Source: Axinella damicornis
Taxonomy: Eukaryota; Porifera; Demospongiae; Axinellida; Axinellidae
Length of the DNA stretch: 64,000 bases
Assembly: GCA_963931865.1 (NCBI GenBank)
Contig: OZ007505.1
Coordinates: forward strand, 11,273,474-11,337,473
Direction: 5' to 3'
The position numbers and the translations under genes were made by a program. Shown piece by piece: positions 24,443 through 37,500 of the stretch; position 1 is the stretch's first letter, and each line of letters begins with the position of its first letter. The notes beneath the pieces are model-generated. The model did not search any database. It was not told where the DNA came from and saw only the letters and a program-made list of their open reading frames with translations.

Positions 24443-24492
<50 letters not shown>
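24443..24492. repeat. Poly-C tract of 50 bp
   Basis: An uninterrupted run of C following CATC. Proline- and glycine-only frames through it are artefacts. Confidence 0.95.
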
Positions 24493-24495
<3 letters not shown>

Positions 24496-24922
24496 CATCA
24501 AGTGCTTCCTTTTTTTTCTCGTTAGATATCTCTCAGTAACTTGTAATATAGAGGCGTTACTGAGTGGCCTAAGATCAGACTACCAAGTATGCAGTTTTTA
24601 CAGGGGTAAAAGTTAACCATGTCACATGTACTTAGTACATTATTAGTTTCTCCAATTATCCCAAGACCCTCTCTCGGACAATGTTACTAAGGGTCTGGTT
24701 ACTCTGGCCTCATGCAAGAGTCTCAAATGAATTCAAACTGGTAGAACTACTCATGGTTTAAAATGTAAACGCCATCAATCTACAAAATTATTATTGGTAG
24801 CTATCACTGCAGCAGTTTGCTCGCTGGCTACAATAAGTGCACAAATCACAGTAATATAGTGTATGCTAAGCTACATACTGTAGCATGCTAGTGCTGTAAA
24901 CTAGATCTATAGAACAAGTATG

Positions 24923-25590
24923 TTATTGAGCTGAGCCTTCAGCTGCACCCTCGTCAGTAGTTGCTTCTTGCTGTCTGCCATGTTCATACTTAGACAACTT
25001 TCTGGTGCTTGGCTTCTTGGAGCGGACAGGTGGTGGGCTATCCGTAGATTCAGGCAGTGCTTCATAAATGTGTGATTGACTGCTGAATGGGGTTATCCGT
25101 GACCTACGAGGCTTTCGAGGTTGAACTGTAGATTCATGGGGATGTTCACTTTGTTGATCTGCTCCTTCGAATTCTTTTCGTTCAGGTGGGGGAGTAGGTG
25201 CCCAGTCACTGATTTTCTCGTAGTCAGGTTTGCCTGGGGATACAATGCTCTGAAGCCAGCTTCTTTTACGGCCATGCTGTTCAGGAGGTAGGTTAGTGTT
25301 TGGTACTTCATAGACTGGGTTTTCTTGATCGTGTTCTTGTTTCCCCTCCACATCCTGAGGACTAACTTGTTCAACCCCCTGCTGCTGCCTTTGTACTTGA
25401 CCGTAACTTGGGTTGTCTTCCATTTCCATTTGCACCGCAGTGAAAGGGGAACTAGTAAAAGCGTGAAAACATAAAAAAGACATGATGAACAATACTTCTT
25501 GAGAAGTGCTATTCTTCACAATAATGCACATGCATAGTTTGGTATCACAGTCATGCTAATCAGAATCTTTTCTTTTCTTTCAAACCTTAC
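24923..25590 (-). other. Cytoplasmic tail of the receptor with NPxY and Pro-rich motifs
   Basis: After TM7 about 290 residues follow, begun in exon 26184-25591 (Ser/Thr-rich, [16 protein letters not shown]) and completed in exon 25451-24923. The last exon shows [42 protein letters not shown] and [13 protein letters not shown], ending EGAAEGSAQ. Two NPxY motifs resemble endocytosis or PTB-binding signals of LDL-receptor relatives, and the proline clusters could bind SH3 domains; both roles are inferred from motif only. Confidence 0.88.
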
Positions 25591-28500
25591 CTCACATCTT
25601 TGTTTTCAACATATCTGTTGACATAATCATAATCGTGGGAAGTGTCGGCTTGACTTTCAAGAGACTTAGGCTTTGAAGCACTCTGCTTTCCTAATGTTGA
25701 AAAGCCTGTGGAATCAGTTGAGGTTGAAGAAGGTAGTGTTGACGCCTTCCCAGTCACATTTTCTGATCGGCCATATCGTGAAACACTGTAGGCTCTGGAT
25801 GACTTTGTTCGGATGGTGGAAAACCACTCTTTCCACAACTGTTTGGCGTCTTTGTTTCGTATCCCATGGAATGCAAAGATCAGAATGCCTTGCAGAGAAA
25901 CAAAGATGGTGAAAAGTATCTGGAATGCAAGTGTGACTCCTTCCACAGAAGAGCTGGTGGCAGTAAGTCCAAGCCCCCATCCAAGTCCAAAAACGATAGC
26001 TAGACCAACTGCAATAATAAAGTTACGTTTGAACAGCTTCCTTGTGTCTGTATTGTTGCCATGTGCAGCAGAGTGCTTGATGAGGGATGCCATGATTACA
26101 ATGAACACCACCCAGTTAAAGATGTAGAGCAGTACAAATGGTAGAATGAGTCCAAACCAAAATGGCCACTGAGTTGCTCGGCAGCTGCAAAGAGGGGGAG
26201 TTGCATGCAATGTAGCATCAAGACAAAATTCTAACACGATGAGTCAGACACAAGATACGTAACATAGCAGAAACCAGATTCAGTGTATTGCTATCATTTT
26301 ATGGAAAAGAGGGGCAACTTACTAGAAACGGTTGACGTAGTAGTCATGACCCACTCCAGCAGATATCGCAACGATCACCAGGGGTACCACTGCATGCACA
26401 TACACATTTGAATACTATAACCACCCACAAATAAACCCTAGCTGTTTATTGCTGCATGCCAGGATCAATGTGTTTAAGGTACTGCCAGAATGATGTGTTA
26501 TTAGTTAGGTATTGACTTACGCCACGTTGCAAGTGCAGCTTTCAAGATGAACTTGGATTCAATCCTCTGAGTGCCTAATATTACCACCAGCTTCGTGTAA
26601 AGTAGTATGGATTCTGCCACAGTCCATCCGAAGAACACAAGCATGAAGTAATGCAGCAGTGCAGAACTGATGCCACACAACACAGGGATTGAAGTGAGAT
26701 AGGCTCCAGTCAGGAAGAAAATGTACAGGCCCACCAAGGAGATGCTGAGGTTGATAAGAATCTGGCCATGTATGGATGTGCGCAGCTTCCTGCAAGGTGG
26801 GAATTATATCATAACTATCTCTAACAGAAAATGACTCCAGATATCTGTCAACACACTTTGAGCTTAGGTAGGTCACGATGAATGCAAGAAGACACAGGAG
26901 GGAGATCGACAGGCCGACATAGGTGATCACAGACAGAACAAGAGCAGCAGCTGGATGTGGAGGCTTAGGATTCAGATCCTATGCAGGATTGAACATGTTC
27001 ATGAGATCACAGATGGATGAGATAGCTATGCACACAATAGATAATTATACTTACGAAAAGGATACCAAAGTGAGCCAGTTGAGTACATTCACAGTGTTTA
27101 TCATTTCTACTGTTGGTAACAATTTCTCTACATCCTTCCGTAGACCAGGAACCAAATCCACCTGTATAAAATAAAATCAGTGTAGTTATAATTATATGTT
27201 GCACTAGCATGTATAAACTGCAAATCATCAAACCATTATTGGTTGTGTCCCAGTGTACACAGCTACTATCTCCGCTTTCATCCTGCAATGCCTGTGGTGA
27301 AAAATGGTGCACATAGTCTCGTGTCTAGTTAAATCGTTGTGCATATAACAGCTAATGACTACATGTAGCTACCTGATTTGTACGAAATTGAAGCTGCAGA
27401 GGTGTTTGAAGAGTTGTATTCCGTGTGACTTCTTTTCTGGTTCTTATAGATGTGCGGCGAGAACGTGTGGCAGCATTTTGTGCACACCTTAGCCTTGCTC
27501 CTATAATGATTGAGCCAATACTGTTGTTTGCATTCATTGATTGAAACAGTCCATCGCTCCGGAAGACGCTATAACTCAATCTATAATTATTGTTTGCATG
27601 TGTCCCTTGATTTTCACACGCACTCAGCACAGAATTTGATATTTGTAGCGATGCAGTTGCACTGTTTAATGCCTCCATCATGGTTACAAGTGCACTTTGG
27701 TCGATTGTATTAGTAATATTTGTTGCTTCTTCAACAGAGCCCAAGTCAACACTGAAGGCTTCACCTGCAAATGTAGTTTCATCAACATCCTGCACTTGAA
27801 GTGCAAAACTTTGCAAGGCATATAATGTCCTGTTAGCAGATGTATTGGTTTCCACTTCATCTGCAAATGTTTCCAGACTGCTTAGCAGCCTAAAGAAGAT
27901 ACAAAACCCGATCACAATAATTATTATTATTACACAGAAATGGAACTGGATACATGCCTTGAAGAGGAGTTTGTTTCCATCTGACTGCTCAACAAGGTAT
28001 CATCATCTGCTAACTGCAGATTGTCACAGATTTGTAAGTAGTTCTGCCTCACCTGTATCATACGTGATGTATTTTGTTGTAGTGCACATAATTGCAATTT
28101 CATCGCAGTACAGTGTATACAAACTATACCTGAGGGTCACGAACAGCGTCTTGTGTTAGTTGCTCAGCAATGAATGTGGCAGCAGATATGACAGTGGGAG
28201 TAAGATTTTCAGCATCCATGGTGATGCTTACCACATCTCTAGATACATTCAAGGGAGCATTGGCGACTTGCTGCATAGATGGAAGTCAACACGTGTATAC
28301 TATTACATATACAAGATCTGAAATTGCTCACACCGCATGCCACATGCATACATATAGCTTGGTCACATGGCTTATAAACAATCTGAGACTATGCTCACTC
28401 TTCAACTTCAAATGTAGCTGCTCTATAGCTTGGCAAACACTGGAGGTCATGCAGGCTCATCCCCTGACAACCAAGGTGAAAATCTCATGCCTTCCTCATA

Positions 28501-31500
28501 TTCCGCTCAGTATCTGGCAGAAAAGCTATAAACACTCCTTGATGAATGTGACAGTTATGCGTGTATGCATGTACGTACATGCATACACGCATATTAGTGG
28601 TTAAGTTACGTATGAGTTCACATACCACCGCATTTTCACACAAGTGCCTGGTGACTTCAGATACAAAGACAGCACATTGGGTGATATCTACTTGACTCCA
28701 TCTCCCACCATTTGAGTATGTACCAGTACACTGACGAAATGTATTCCCACTCTGAGACCCAAGAAGGTCTTGGCATGGACACGGTTCTGAAAGAGTTGTG
28801 CCTATTTCCACTTCTTGCCATGTGTAAAGGTAGCTGATGCCACCGAAATCAAAAGTTCTAGTCTCTCTTGGACATCCATCTGCAGAACCAAAGGAATGCA
28901 GTGTGTCCACATAGTCATTGCAGTGATCAGCACACATGGCAACATGCTACAAAAATTAAGAAGTGCATCTCACATGCATAAGTTTGGCTTCTTACCATAT
29001 CTCACAATTTCAATGACTTGAAATCTTGCAAAACTCTGAAGCCGTTCACTAAGGATACTCCTGACAAATCCATAGGGTTTACCATTGTTGACTGGCCAAT
29101 TAACTGTGAATACATACGTTGTTTCTTGTTCCTGTAAACTAAATTGAACATGCATAAATTATGACTGTGTATTTTATCCATCAAATGGGTTACATGCACG
29201 TACCTTGTATTCAGTACTTGTATAGAATAGATACTTGCACTGGAGTTCAAGAGGGTGGTACCAACCATCCCAAGCAATTCCTGGATGGAAACATCAACAA
29301 GTATACATTATCATACCCAAAGAGTTTTAAGACACAAGTATATTATACCACATATTGCATACCCTTGGAATACTGTCATGATCCTCAGTGTGGTTGATGC
29401 CAAGTTGAACTTTGTATTGATAGACACCTTAGAAAAGATTAGCACATATAAATTTAGGTACAGTGTTTCATGTTCTTATAATATGAAAGACAACTGGTTT
29501 ATTGGAATTGTGCTTTGGTGCAAGCGCGTCACTGCACGAGGCATTCTGCGCAAATGCATATTTCTAGATAATTATAACAATGAATCTACAGCGTTTCATG
29601 CTCTTAATAAGGTATACCTGGAATTGCAACTTCTGCGAGATTGGATGATACTTGCCCTCCAGGATTCACAGCCTCACAAGAATACCTGCCCCTACTCCCA
29701 GGGGAAGCTTCAGGAATATAGAGGTAAGGCAGGGTTTCTCCTGGTATCAGTTCACCATCTTTACGCCACTTGTATATTGGTGCAGGATAGCCAACTGCCT
29801 CACAAGTGAGGTTTATTGGCTGGACAAGTTGTGCAGTTATATTTTCTGGTGGGCTAGTAATATTGGGCTCAGTAGCAGGTCTGTCAACTGAACGCAAAGT
29901 ACAAATAATTCATGCAGATATCTTGCATGGCTTGGAAGATGCACACATACCTCTTTCACTGCAGTTGATGCCAGTGTAGACTGGAGTGCACAAACATTCA
30001 TAACCAGCCAATAGGTCTACACATGTTCCACCATGCTGGCATGGTGAATCTATTCCAATGGCACTCCTACATTCGTTCCTCACTGCATGTCACAATAGAA
30101 ACATAGTTATGGAGACAGAAACATGGCAAGCTACAAGCTACTCAGTGACTTACTAGTCACCGTGATGTGGTGACTGACTGTGGTGGAAACTTCACCAATG
30201 GCACCATTTGTAGCCTCACACAGATATTCACCACTATCCACAGTACTGGCATTGCGCACAATGAGGATACTTGTGGTGACTTGTACTTCACCACTGAGCT
30301 GTTTCTCAATGGTCACCAAAACTCTTGAACTGTTCAGAACAACTTTTACTTCCTCTTCATCTCTCTTGAGCCAAATAATAGATGACTGGCGACTTCCACC
30401 ATAACTACACCTCAGTGATATCATGGTGAGCTCTCCAAAAGTGTGATTCCCTGTGACAACTGGGACCACTACATTCATTGGAAGAGGTCAAAGAAATTCA
30501 TAACATTCACATTATTTCTATAAAGCAGAATACCGGTTAGAAATGAAGAAGAAAATATTAATGTTTTTTTTTTATGGATGTGTAACAGGCCTAGGCTCAA
30601 ATATATGTATAAGTCCAAGAGAAACACCATGGGCAATATTGGTAAGCATGAAACCCACGACATTTCAAACTCAGTTTTTTGCTGTCACTGTAAGGTAGGG
30701 CGGGGTAATTCGGGCCACTTCAACTTCAGGTCAACGGTAACTAAAACGGACAGACTTTAGGCAAACTTCTGGCCATGTATATCCAGGGACTCAACCTGCC
30801 TACAACTCACTAGAAGCAAGAATCCAATGGATGCTTCTTTCCTGTTGCAACGTTGAAGTGGCCCGAATTACCCCGTGGCCCGAATTACCCCGCCCTACCT
30901 TACACAATAGATTATTTTGTTGAGGCCTTAGAGTAAGCAGCAGACTGGCAGTCACAATAACTGCACATGCAAGCAGCTAGAGAAAAGGCCATTGCTTACC
31001 AATAATGCCAAGTTGAGCTGATGCATTGATAGACTGTCGCCCAGCAGTCACAACGCAAATGTAGATTCCTTGATCAGACCAAGTCACATTGTGAATTGTC
31101 AGCATGCTACTCCTTAAACCGACAGTAATCGAATACTTGGAGCTGACAGGTCCAGTTTCATCCCCTACAATATTAATCTGTGCAGGGGAGTTGTCATTGC
31201 TCTGGTATTGCCAGACAATAGAAGTAGGACTTGCATGTACTGAACATTGGAAATGGGCTGGCCTTGAAGAAATCACAGCTATATTCTCCGGTCTGTCATC
31301 AAATTCCAAGATGATTCCTATCAAAATTATGAAGGACAATGCAGTTTGTACGCGATTCAAGTCAGGTATCAAGTTCATAATTATGCAAGAATATGTTTCC
31401 ATATTTCACTACCAGTTACAAGAGAGGCTGTTGATTTAGACCACGAAGTGCAGCTGAGTAGTCTAAATCGACCACAAAAGGGATTTCCAATAGACCACAA

Positions 31501-34500
31501 AAGGACATACGCTATAACTGGCTTGCATGTACTATAGCTAACTGAATTAGTGATCCCTGCATGCTCCAACTGGTTGAAAATTGAGAATTAGAATGTGCTA
31601 GCCATGGTCTAATTTCACAGTCAGCATGGTCTAATTTTTATAAACCAAAGCTGTTGCATGACTGTATTATCGGAGTATATAAAATATACTTTGATCCGCC
31701 AACGCACTATAGTAGACAATATGGCGCTCAAAGTGAACACTTAACTCTGTCTTTCAACACACTACTAGGCGATAATACTGTCTACAAGGTCATAAGACCA
31801 GAGAATTTGTCTCATAAGTTATGCTTTTCAACCATGCAATCATCATGCAAAATATAAATAGAAAGATGGAACAAGTGTGAATGGATGGCATTGGTAGATA
31901 CACTGGTAGTTGTGGTTGCATAAGTTATAGTGACCTCTATACAATACAACAAACCCAGTGAAAAATCACACTCAGGTTACCTCACACAATCCAAGCATAA
32001 CTATTATACCGGTAGCATAAATCTGCATGCACAATTTTCCGAATGGCAGGACCATGAAATCTCAGTACACTGTCCGAAAATGTGTGCTGTTCCCATTAGT
32101 TTGGTATATATGGTACAGCACACTCTTCGCATTGTGCTGGCACATTTACAGTTTCTTACGTACCAGTTGGAGGACATATTTCAATGGCATCCCTGCAGCA
32201 GTCTTCAAAGATATGACAGAGGGAATCACAGAAGCAATTTTGCGGTTCTCCTTCACACGCACCACCGGTGCAACATGATGTGAAATTTGCAGCCCTGCAG
32301 GAACCTGCAAACACAACTGCACCTTAAAGCAATCCACATAGATTAATTTGCGACATGCATACCAGGCGTAGCAGGTCTCGGAGTTGTTAGATTAGAAGCT
32401 GTATGGGAAGTCAAAAGGACAAGCAAAATGTTAGATCAGGTAATAACTTTAAGTCATATCACACATACAAGTGCAATTTTGGTGATCCTCCTCAAGAGAC
32501 ATCCCATCTGGACAGGCACAGGAGAATCCACGAGAGTCTGCAGAGCTCAGCAGACAAAGGTGACTGCACACTCCACGGTCACCTCCACATGGGTTTTGTG
32601 CTGTGGAACATGAACTAATGACATCAAGACTGGAATGTTGAATGGACAGCCTTGAAAGTGAATGTATACAGGAATCATGTCCACACTAAACAATCTGTTA
32701 CCCATATTAGTAGATAGCATACCTTGCGGCTGCCTTTCTTCAGTTACAATTTGGATTCCAAATGGTTGACCACACACATTCGTGTCAATAAGCGATTGCA
32801 CTGCTTGTCCTCCTGACTTGCTGGTTGAAAAAATTCCTGCATCCTGCCAATCTGAAAAGTAGAGTGTGTCCTCAAACAAAGTGATTCCAAATGGATGGGA
32901 GCCACTAATATTCACAAGGACTCTTCTGTTTGAACCATCCACATTTGAGCTCTCTATCTTGTCCAGGCTAGCATCTGTCCAGTAGAGTACTTGGGTGGAA
33001 TAGTCCAGTGTGAGACCATTTGGCCAGACCAAGCTGGTGTTGTGAATGACTGATCTATTACTCCCATCCATTGAGGCTTTCTCTATCTTGCCAACTGTGC
33101 CCCAGTCTGTCCAGTACATCCATCTGAAATTAGAAGATTGCATTCATGGTTAACAAATGCCCCATTATGTTGTTTTGTGTTACGTTAACACCAAAGAATG
33201 CACACCTTGTTTTGGGGTCAACAATTATTGCTCGTGGTATGGATGAGGATCCTGTTGATATCAAAGTTGCCCGGTAACGATCCAAAAGATCAAGAACTTC
33301 CACAGTTTTAAGTTCAGCATCTGTCCAGTAGAGTTTGTTGCTGACCCAATCCACTGTAACACCATCTATACATATTATAATATTAATAATGATCTTACCA
33401 TGCATACTTTGGATCAGATTGACAAAGAATTATACCTGGTGTGCCTACTCGTGATTCCACAAGAGAAATTGCTCCTGAACCATCTAGCTGGGACTCCCAG
33501 ATTTTGTTTTCAGCAACGTCTGTCCAGAAGAGACGATTTTGCCTGGGTGATGCATGTAAAATAGTATCCTTATTAGACGATATGATACACTCTTGTTCTA
33601 ACAATGATGCACTGCAAACCTGTAATCAAAGTCCAAAGCAATTGCGTGCGTAAGTCCACTCGCTGCAATGCTTGTTCTGTTACCATCCAGACTTAGCTGG
33701 CTTATGAAGGTTCGCCTTGCAAACAAGATGTATGGTTGTGGGACTGTGTAGACATTAAATAAACACAAGAACATGTTAATTTTATATATTGTCAGCTAGT
33801 ATACCAAACCAGTTCATATACAATTAGGTTGATTTATTGTTGAGGTGCATGCAGTGAAATCATAGAAAATTGTACCCGTCCAAGTCTCACACCATATAGG
33901 TGATGAACACGTACCACTGTTTATCACATTCTCACACACAGGTCCATATTAGTGCAAAGATATACCCGTAGAAAGGCAGTCATTTGGTACATCGCTGCAA
34001 CAGTCTCCAAATTGGTGGCAGTTTGCATCACAGAAGCAGTTTGAAGGTTGACCCTCACAAGAACCTCCAACACAGCACCTGGAGTAACCAGCTGCTGCAC
34101 AGGAACCTTTCCAAAAGTACGTAACATACAGATAAAACTAACTGGAACACAAATTCATAAGCACATCGTCATTTCTAGAATCACTGAGTATACCTTCTGA
34201 AGGAGGGCTTGGAGGAATTGCAGCACCTGGGATCGCTGCAGAACATTAGAACACAGTTTGTGATGGCCTAGTTTTGTGCTCAAATGGAGTGAATGCCTAT
34301 ACGCATGCAATAAACATGGCTGTGATTTTTCGCAGAGGAAATATTCCACTAGAGATTACTGGATAAAATACATGGTGCGTGCATAGGAAGTGCTCAGTGT
34401 TCTGCACGCATTCCTGTAAATTACACTAGCTAGGATATATCTTTCTATATGTGGAGGCTAAACTACATGCAGTGACAGGCCAACATGGAGAAGAGCTGTT

Positions 34501-37500
34501 GCTTGTTTGCATGTGACATGGGAGGCTTGAAACTGCTGCAGTGCACCTGGTACTGGAGCAACATATAAGTCTTTCATTGGTGGAAGGGCTGATTCAACAA
34601 CTTGGATATTTTCTTGCATATAGGACACTCAGTACACCAGCCAGTAGACTCTACAAATCCTCAACATGCATAAGTACTGATGATTAGGTTTGACATCCTC
34701 CTAATCATAGCTTACTTCAGACGTTTCCATTTACTTACTATGTTACCAATCATGTAGAGGGCTACGTAGAGATGTCATTAGTTCATATTTGAATATAATA
34801 GCTAACTCTTTAAATATATTAGCTAGCTATGGTACTTCTGCATAATTATATGCATGTGGATAAGTACAGCATACCATTGCAGCTGTATTGGTTGACCAGA
34901 GACATCCCCTCCGGACAAGCACAAACAAATCCCCTTGGATACAATACACTCAGGAGGCATAAGTGACTGCAGTTTCCATTATTATTGCCACATGGGTTTG
35001 CAGCTGCGAAATAGTGATATCATAGTTATTGCATACAAGACTGCAACACAAAAGAAACTCTAATTTTTGATTGGATTCTTCTCATTGGTATGTGGGTGGG
35101 CGCCGGCAAAGATAAGGACAAAATTCTGGAACATTTTATAGGAAGGCCTTAGCTGCATGGTGGACTATGTCCTGTCACAAAATTTGGAATTGTTGATGCC
35201 AAATTTGGGAATGTGCTGGTATATATATATATATAATGGTGTGAATGTAACAAAGAGCCCCTAGCCATATAGCCTGTTATGCAAAAATTGACCTCTGCAG
35301 GAAGTCTTTAGAAATAAAGGTGATGTCAAAGGTTGAAGAAAGCAAGTGATTTCATTAAAAAGGAAATTTGAAGCACTTTACACAACATTAATCGGAGGAA
35401 GGGGCAGTTTTGACTCTTTCAAAGTGGTGTAGCCGGAAATAATGCCCACAAGTTTAGTCACTTCAGCACAGAAATAATTACAATGCAGCTACTGCTTAGG
35501 CAATCAAGACAATTATAATGGAGAGGAAATGTGCAGGGGAGAGGAAATTTGTAGTGGAGAAGAAGAATTTCAACTACGTGGTGGGAGGATAAACAGAGGA
35601 GCAAGTAATGCAAAACTACCTTGTGGCTGCCGCTGTTCACTAAAAACTTGGATACCATACGGGCGCAAATAGCAATCAGTCTGATAAAGAGTTTGCACAC
35701 TTTGTCCTCCAGATTTGTTAGTCATAAGAATGCCATTCAATATCCAGTCTGAAAAGTAGATTGTGTCCTCAAGCAACGTGATTCCAAATGGATGGTAGCC
35801 ACTGACATTCACAAGGATCCTTCTGTTTGAACCATCTGTGTTAGAGCTCTCTATCCTGTCCAGGTAGGCATCTGTCCAGTAGAGGACTTGGGTGGAATAG
35901 TCCAGTGTGAGACCATTTGGCCAGACCAAGCTGGTGTTGTGAATGACTGTTCTATTGTTTCCATCCATTGAGGCTTTCTCTATCTTGCCAACTGTGCCCC
36001 AGTCTGTCCAGTACATCCATCTACAAAAGTAAAATCAAAACTGTATCCCAATGTTCCACAATATGTTTTACATGCAATAATCACTTGCCCCCATGGAAAT
36101 GAACTACTGGGCATGTGCAAATGTTGCCAGGAAGAGTTTGTGACATATAGAACACATACCAGTACAGGTGCAGAGTAAATTACACTAAATTATGAACAAT
36201 CTAGCTCGTACAGATAGTATTAATCATGGTGTCAATCTCTGAATCCATCTGAACAGGGCCGAATATGCGTAGATGGCGGACAATGCTGGCACACAGCCCA
36301 TCCTCCGGGAAATATACCTTGGCACGGTGGTCAGCAAACATGGCATTGGACAGTTAGTGTGTACACTAAGACGCTAGAATTTTGGAACACTTTCCGAGCC
36401 ACATGACAGAGCAATCAGGCAGTTAGATGCAAATTCTGGTGTCACAATTTCGTCGCAGGCGCCAGACTTTCCTGAGATTGTTGTTAATGGACACCTCAAT
36501 GGAGTGGATTGAAGAGCATGACAGATTCTAGTGGCCACACCCGTACAATGACAAGCTGTTGTACACTGTCCAGAGCTTCCTGACCCCACTGGTCTGCTGT
36601 CAACTTGGAGGTCTTATTGCCATCATGCACAGCAGCAGTAATTCATAATAGAAACAAATTCTGTGCTTTCCAGCACACAAAACGAGGTTGCAATCATTTA
36701 CCTATTTAGGTATGAAACTTGATGAAAATGTATCCTAATATATAGAATTCCTGTCCAGCCAGGGTATCTAGCAATGGACCATTCTCAGTGGACATGTAGC
36801 GTACACTCTGTGCGTACATGTTTCACGCAAATCAGTTTGTACAGAGCACAATGATATTGATCCCTTCTGTGGAGATATAAGCACATGCGCATACACATTT
36901 TCTTTACATCAAGTTGTACAATCCGCATCTCATGTCAGCCCTAGCTGTACTTCTTCACTTATTGATCTTGTGTTCTTGCCTAATTTATCACAATTATGTT
37001 CGTGTTCTGTTGCCCCCCATTGGCAAATTCTGACTACAACAGCTTGCACCTGGGACTTGCCCTGCCCTCACTAACATCCCAGAAACAAAAATCAAGGCTT
37101 GTCTGGAGGTATGCCCAGGCAGACTTTGATAATGCCAAGGCAATGATTGAGACCACTGATTAGGACTCCCTAATTACAGAGGACATCAATGTGTCATTGA
37201 CAAATTGGCAGGCAAGATTCATGACGATTATGCATGCCAAGATGTTTCACCTCCTAACAGGTGGAACCTGCCCTGGCTGTCAAAGAAAATCATTCAATCC
37301 ATCAGAAGGAGAAATTATCTCTGAGGCCAGACGATCAAGTAGTGATAACTCCTATCAAAAGAATAGGATGAGGAGCAAAGTGACTTCTTATGCTGCGAGG
37401 TGCAAAAGCTGCATACATGCGCAGGCTAAACCCTTAGAACAAGATGAAGTTCTGGAAGGCTGTTAAGTATAATCAACTCACCCCCCACCTGTGCTCACTC

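Noticed and set aside
24312..24539. Poly-Pro and poly-Gly open frames
   Set aside because: Produced by the 50-bp C run; no coding context.
25093..25374. Alternative minus-strand ORF inside the receptor tail exon
   Set aside because: Shadow frame of the tail; the tail frame is fixed by phase from the 7TM exon.
36374..36589. Cys-rich minus-strand ORF in the large receptor intron
   Set aside because: No in-phase splice sites link it to neighbouring receptor exons; the propeller is complete without it.
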